Assembly (NCBI GenBank): GCA_937890875.1 | Contig: CALAEB010000150.1 | Span: 1-6,443 of the forward strand | Reading direction: 5' to 3' | DNA: 6,443 bases | Origin: an uncultured Anaerolineaceae bacterium | Lineage (GTDB): Bacteria > Chloroflexota > Anaerolineae > Anaerolineales > Anaerolineaceae | Shown here: positions 5,048-6,443 of the stretch, in pieces | Position numbering within the stretch: the first letter of the stretch is position 1 | How the letters are laid out: each line of letters begins with the position of its first letter | Program-made: the position numbers and the translations under genes | The notes under the pieces: model-generated | What the model saw: only the letters and a program-made list of their open reading frames with translations | What the model was told of the DNA's origin: nothing | Database searches by the model: none

Positions 5048-6443
5048 ATGCGAAAGGTACTTTATAACGGAAAATTCTATCTGGAACGCGGATCCTTTGC
5101 GCAGGCGATTCTGATCGAAGCGGATCGAATTCAGGCGGTTGGTTTGAATGAAGAAATTCTGAGCCATGCTGATGTTGACGAACGGATCGACTGCCGGGGC
5201 AGGACGGTGCTCCCCGGTATGAATGATTCCCATATGCATTTGCTGATGATGGGCGTTAATTTGTCTCAGGTCAGGATCAGCCAATGCACTTCCATTCATG
5301 AAATTGTTGAAATTTGTAAAGAATTCATTGCGGAAAATCCGGAAACGCGGCAGACGGGTCTGCTCGGGATGGGATGGAACCAGGAATCGTTCACATCCGG
5401 AGAAATCCGGCTTCCGAACCGGCATGACCTGGATCGTATTTCGACCGAAATTCCGATCCTGCTATACCGGATCTGCGGACATGTCGCTGTCGCGAACACA
5501 GCTGCGATCCAAAAGTCAGGCCTGACAGGTGATTCACCGCAATACGAGGGCGGGTATTTTGGAATCGGAGAAGACGGTTATCCCGACGGCATCTTCAGCG
5601 AATTTGCCTGCGACGCTGTCCGCGGAATTTTTCCGAAACCATCCGCCGAGTTCTGTCGGAAATCGTTGGTCAAAGCGATGCGGCATCTGGTGTCGCTGGG
5701 TGTCACATCCGTTCAAGCCTGTGACGCCGGGAACTTTTATGTCACAACGTGGGAAGGGCTGGCGCTGTTCCTTGCGTTGTATGCAAACGGAGATGGCTTG
5801 CTTCGATATCATCACCAGCTGGTTTTTGATTCCCCGGAGGAGTTCGCTGCGTTCATCGAAAGCGGCGATTATCGGAACGGGCGCTATGAAATGGCGAACT
5901 GGCTGACGCTGGGGCCGCTGAAGTTATTCAAAGACGGTAGTTTGGGCGGACGGACGGCCATGCTGCGAGACGGATATAAGGATGCCCCAGGCAACTGCGG
6001 CATAGAAGCGGCGACGCAGGACGCAATGCTGCAGTATGCCCGCCTGGCTGCGGAGGCCGGGATCCCACTTGCGACACATGCGATCGGAGACGGCGCGATT
6101 GAAAAAACGCTGGATGTTTATGAGACGGTATTGAAGAACGGAACGAATGCGCTCCGGCACAGTCTGATTCATTGCCAGATCACCGACCGGCCGCTGCTGG
6201 AACGCATTGCCCGGTTGGGGATTCTCGTCCAGTATCAGCCGGTCTTTCTGGAATCGGACATAGATATTGCGGAAAGCCGGGTCGGGAAAGATCTGGCTTC
6301 GACGTCGTATGCCTTCCGCACAGCAGTTGAATACGGCGTGCCGGTTTCTTTTGGGACGGATTCTCCGATCGAAGACTGTAATCCGTTCGGCTGTATCTTT
6401 CACGCGGTGACCCGGCAGGACCGCGGCGGAAAGCACGCGGAAC
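5048..6443 (+). CDS. YtcJ-like amidohydrolase, C-terminus beyond the window
   Basis: An uninterrupted frame of 465 codons runs off the right edge. It belongs to the amidohydrolase superfamily, family 3 (YtcJ-like): a TIM-barrel metal-dependent hydrolase with a small beta-sandwich built from both ends. The N-terminal beta strands (RKVLYNGKF, then GRTVLPGMNDSH) lead into the metal-binding H62-x-H64. The family's K292 (LKLFKDGSLG), H344 (THAIGDG), H375 (LIHCQ) and D438 (GTDSP) are all visible, so the active site looks intact. Family members are usually about 530-550 aa, so roughly 70-80 residues are probably missing, though the true end cannot be seen. There is no signal peptide, so it should be cytosolic. 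Relatives hydrolyse amide or related bonds, and most have no known substrate (the N-substituted formamide deformylase is one characterised member). The ATG at 5048 is supported by AGGA at 5037 and by the family-like N-terminus. Confidence 0.92.
   Translation, partial: MRKVLYNGKFYLERGSFAQAILIEADRIQAVGLNEEILSHADVDERIDCRGRTVLPGMNDSHMHLLMMGVNLSQVRISQCTSIHEIVEICKEFIAENPETRQTGLLGMGWNQESFTSGEIRLPNRHDLDRISTEIPILLYRICGHVAVANTAAIQKSGLTGDSPQYEGGYFGIGEDGYPDGIFSEFACDAVRGIFPKPSAEFCRKSLVKAMRHLVSLGVTSVQACDAGNFYVTTWEGLALFLALYANGDGLLRYHHQLVFDSPEEFAAFIESGDYRNGRYEMANWLTLGPLKLFKDGSLGGRTAMLRDGYKDAPGNCGIEAATQDAMLQYARLAAEAGIPLATHAIGDGAIEKTLDVYETVLKNGTNALRHSLIHCQITDRPLLERIARLGILVQYQPVFLESDIDIAESRVGKDLASTSYAFRTAVEYGVPVSFGTDSPIEDCNPFGCIFHAVTRQDRGGKHAE

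Noticed and set aside
5924..6436. 170-codon minus-strand frame, with others at 4985-5425 and 5534-5815
   Set aside because: They are antisense to the amidohydrolase, whose frame is continuous and carries all family motifs.

Overview
This 6.4-kb window looks like ordinary bacterial chromosome of mid GC content, with short operons, strong GGAGG-type ribosome binding sites and sigma70-like promoters. The protein flavour (stand-alone SpoIIE-type phosphatase, L32 of the four-cysteine type, a B12-binding radical SAM protein with a DUF4070-like tail, a YtcJ-type amidohydrolase) suggests an anaerobic Chloroflexota (Anaerolineae-like) or Bacillota member. I lean to Chloroflexota from remembered resemblance only. 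No rRNA or tRNA gene, insertion sequence or CRISPR array is visible.

Layout. Positions 1-396 hold no convincing gene. They contain a 24-bp perfect inverted repeat (5-55) and AT-rich DNA. A SpoIIE-family phosphatase gene follows on the minus strand (397-1119), then a divergent control region (1120-1413). Next on the plus strand is a membrane-anchored class I SAM methyltransferase (1414-2226). It converges on a three-gene minus-strand operon, and a 34-nt palindrome (2264-2297) sits between the two. The operon, read 5' to 3' from its promoter at 4386-4358, encodes a 68-aa XRE-type repressor-like protein, a four-helix membrane protein whose start overlaps the regulator stop by ATGA, and a cobalamin-binding radical SAM enzyme beginning 2 nt after the membrane protein stop. 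Divergent from it, rpmF (ribosomal protein L32, 4596-4793) has its own near-consensus promoter and an intrinsic terminator. The last gene (5048 to the window edge) is a YtcJ-like amidohydrolase cut off before its C-terminus.

How the genes work together. The only clear functional unit is the regulator, membrane protein and radical SAM operon: very tight spacing, one strong promoter, and a small palindrome over the -10 element that could be the operator for autoregulation. Its substrate and role cannot be read from the sequence. The phosphatase, methyltransferase, rpmF and amidohydrolase look like independent transcription units. No strikingly novel system is evident. The operon, the two long palindromes and the odd translation-initiation region of the phosphatase deserve a second look.
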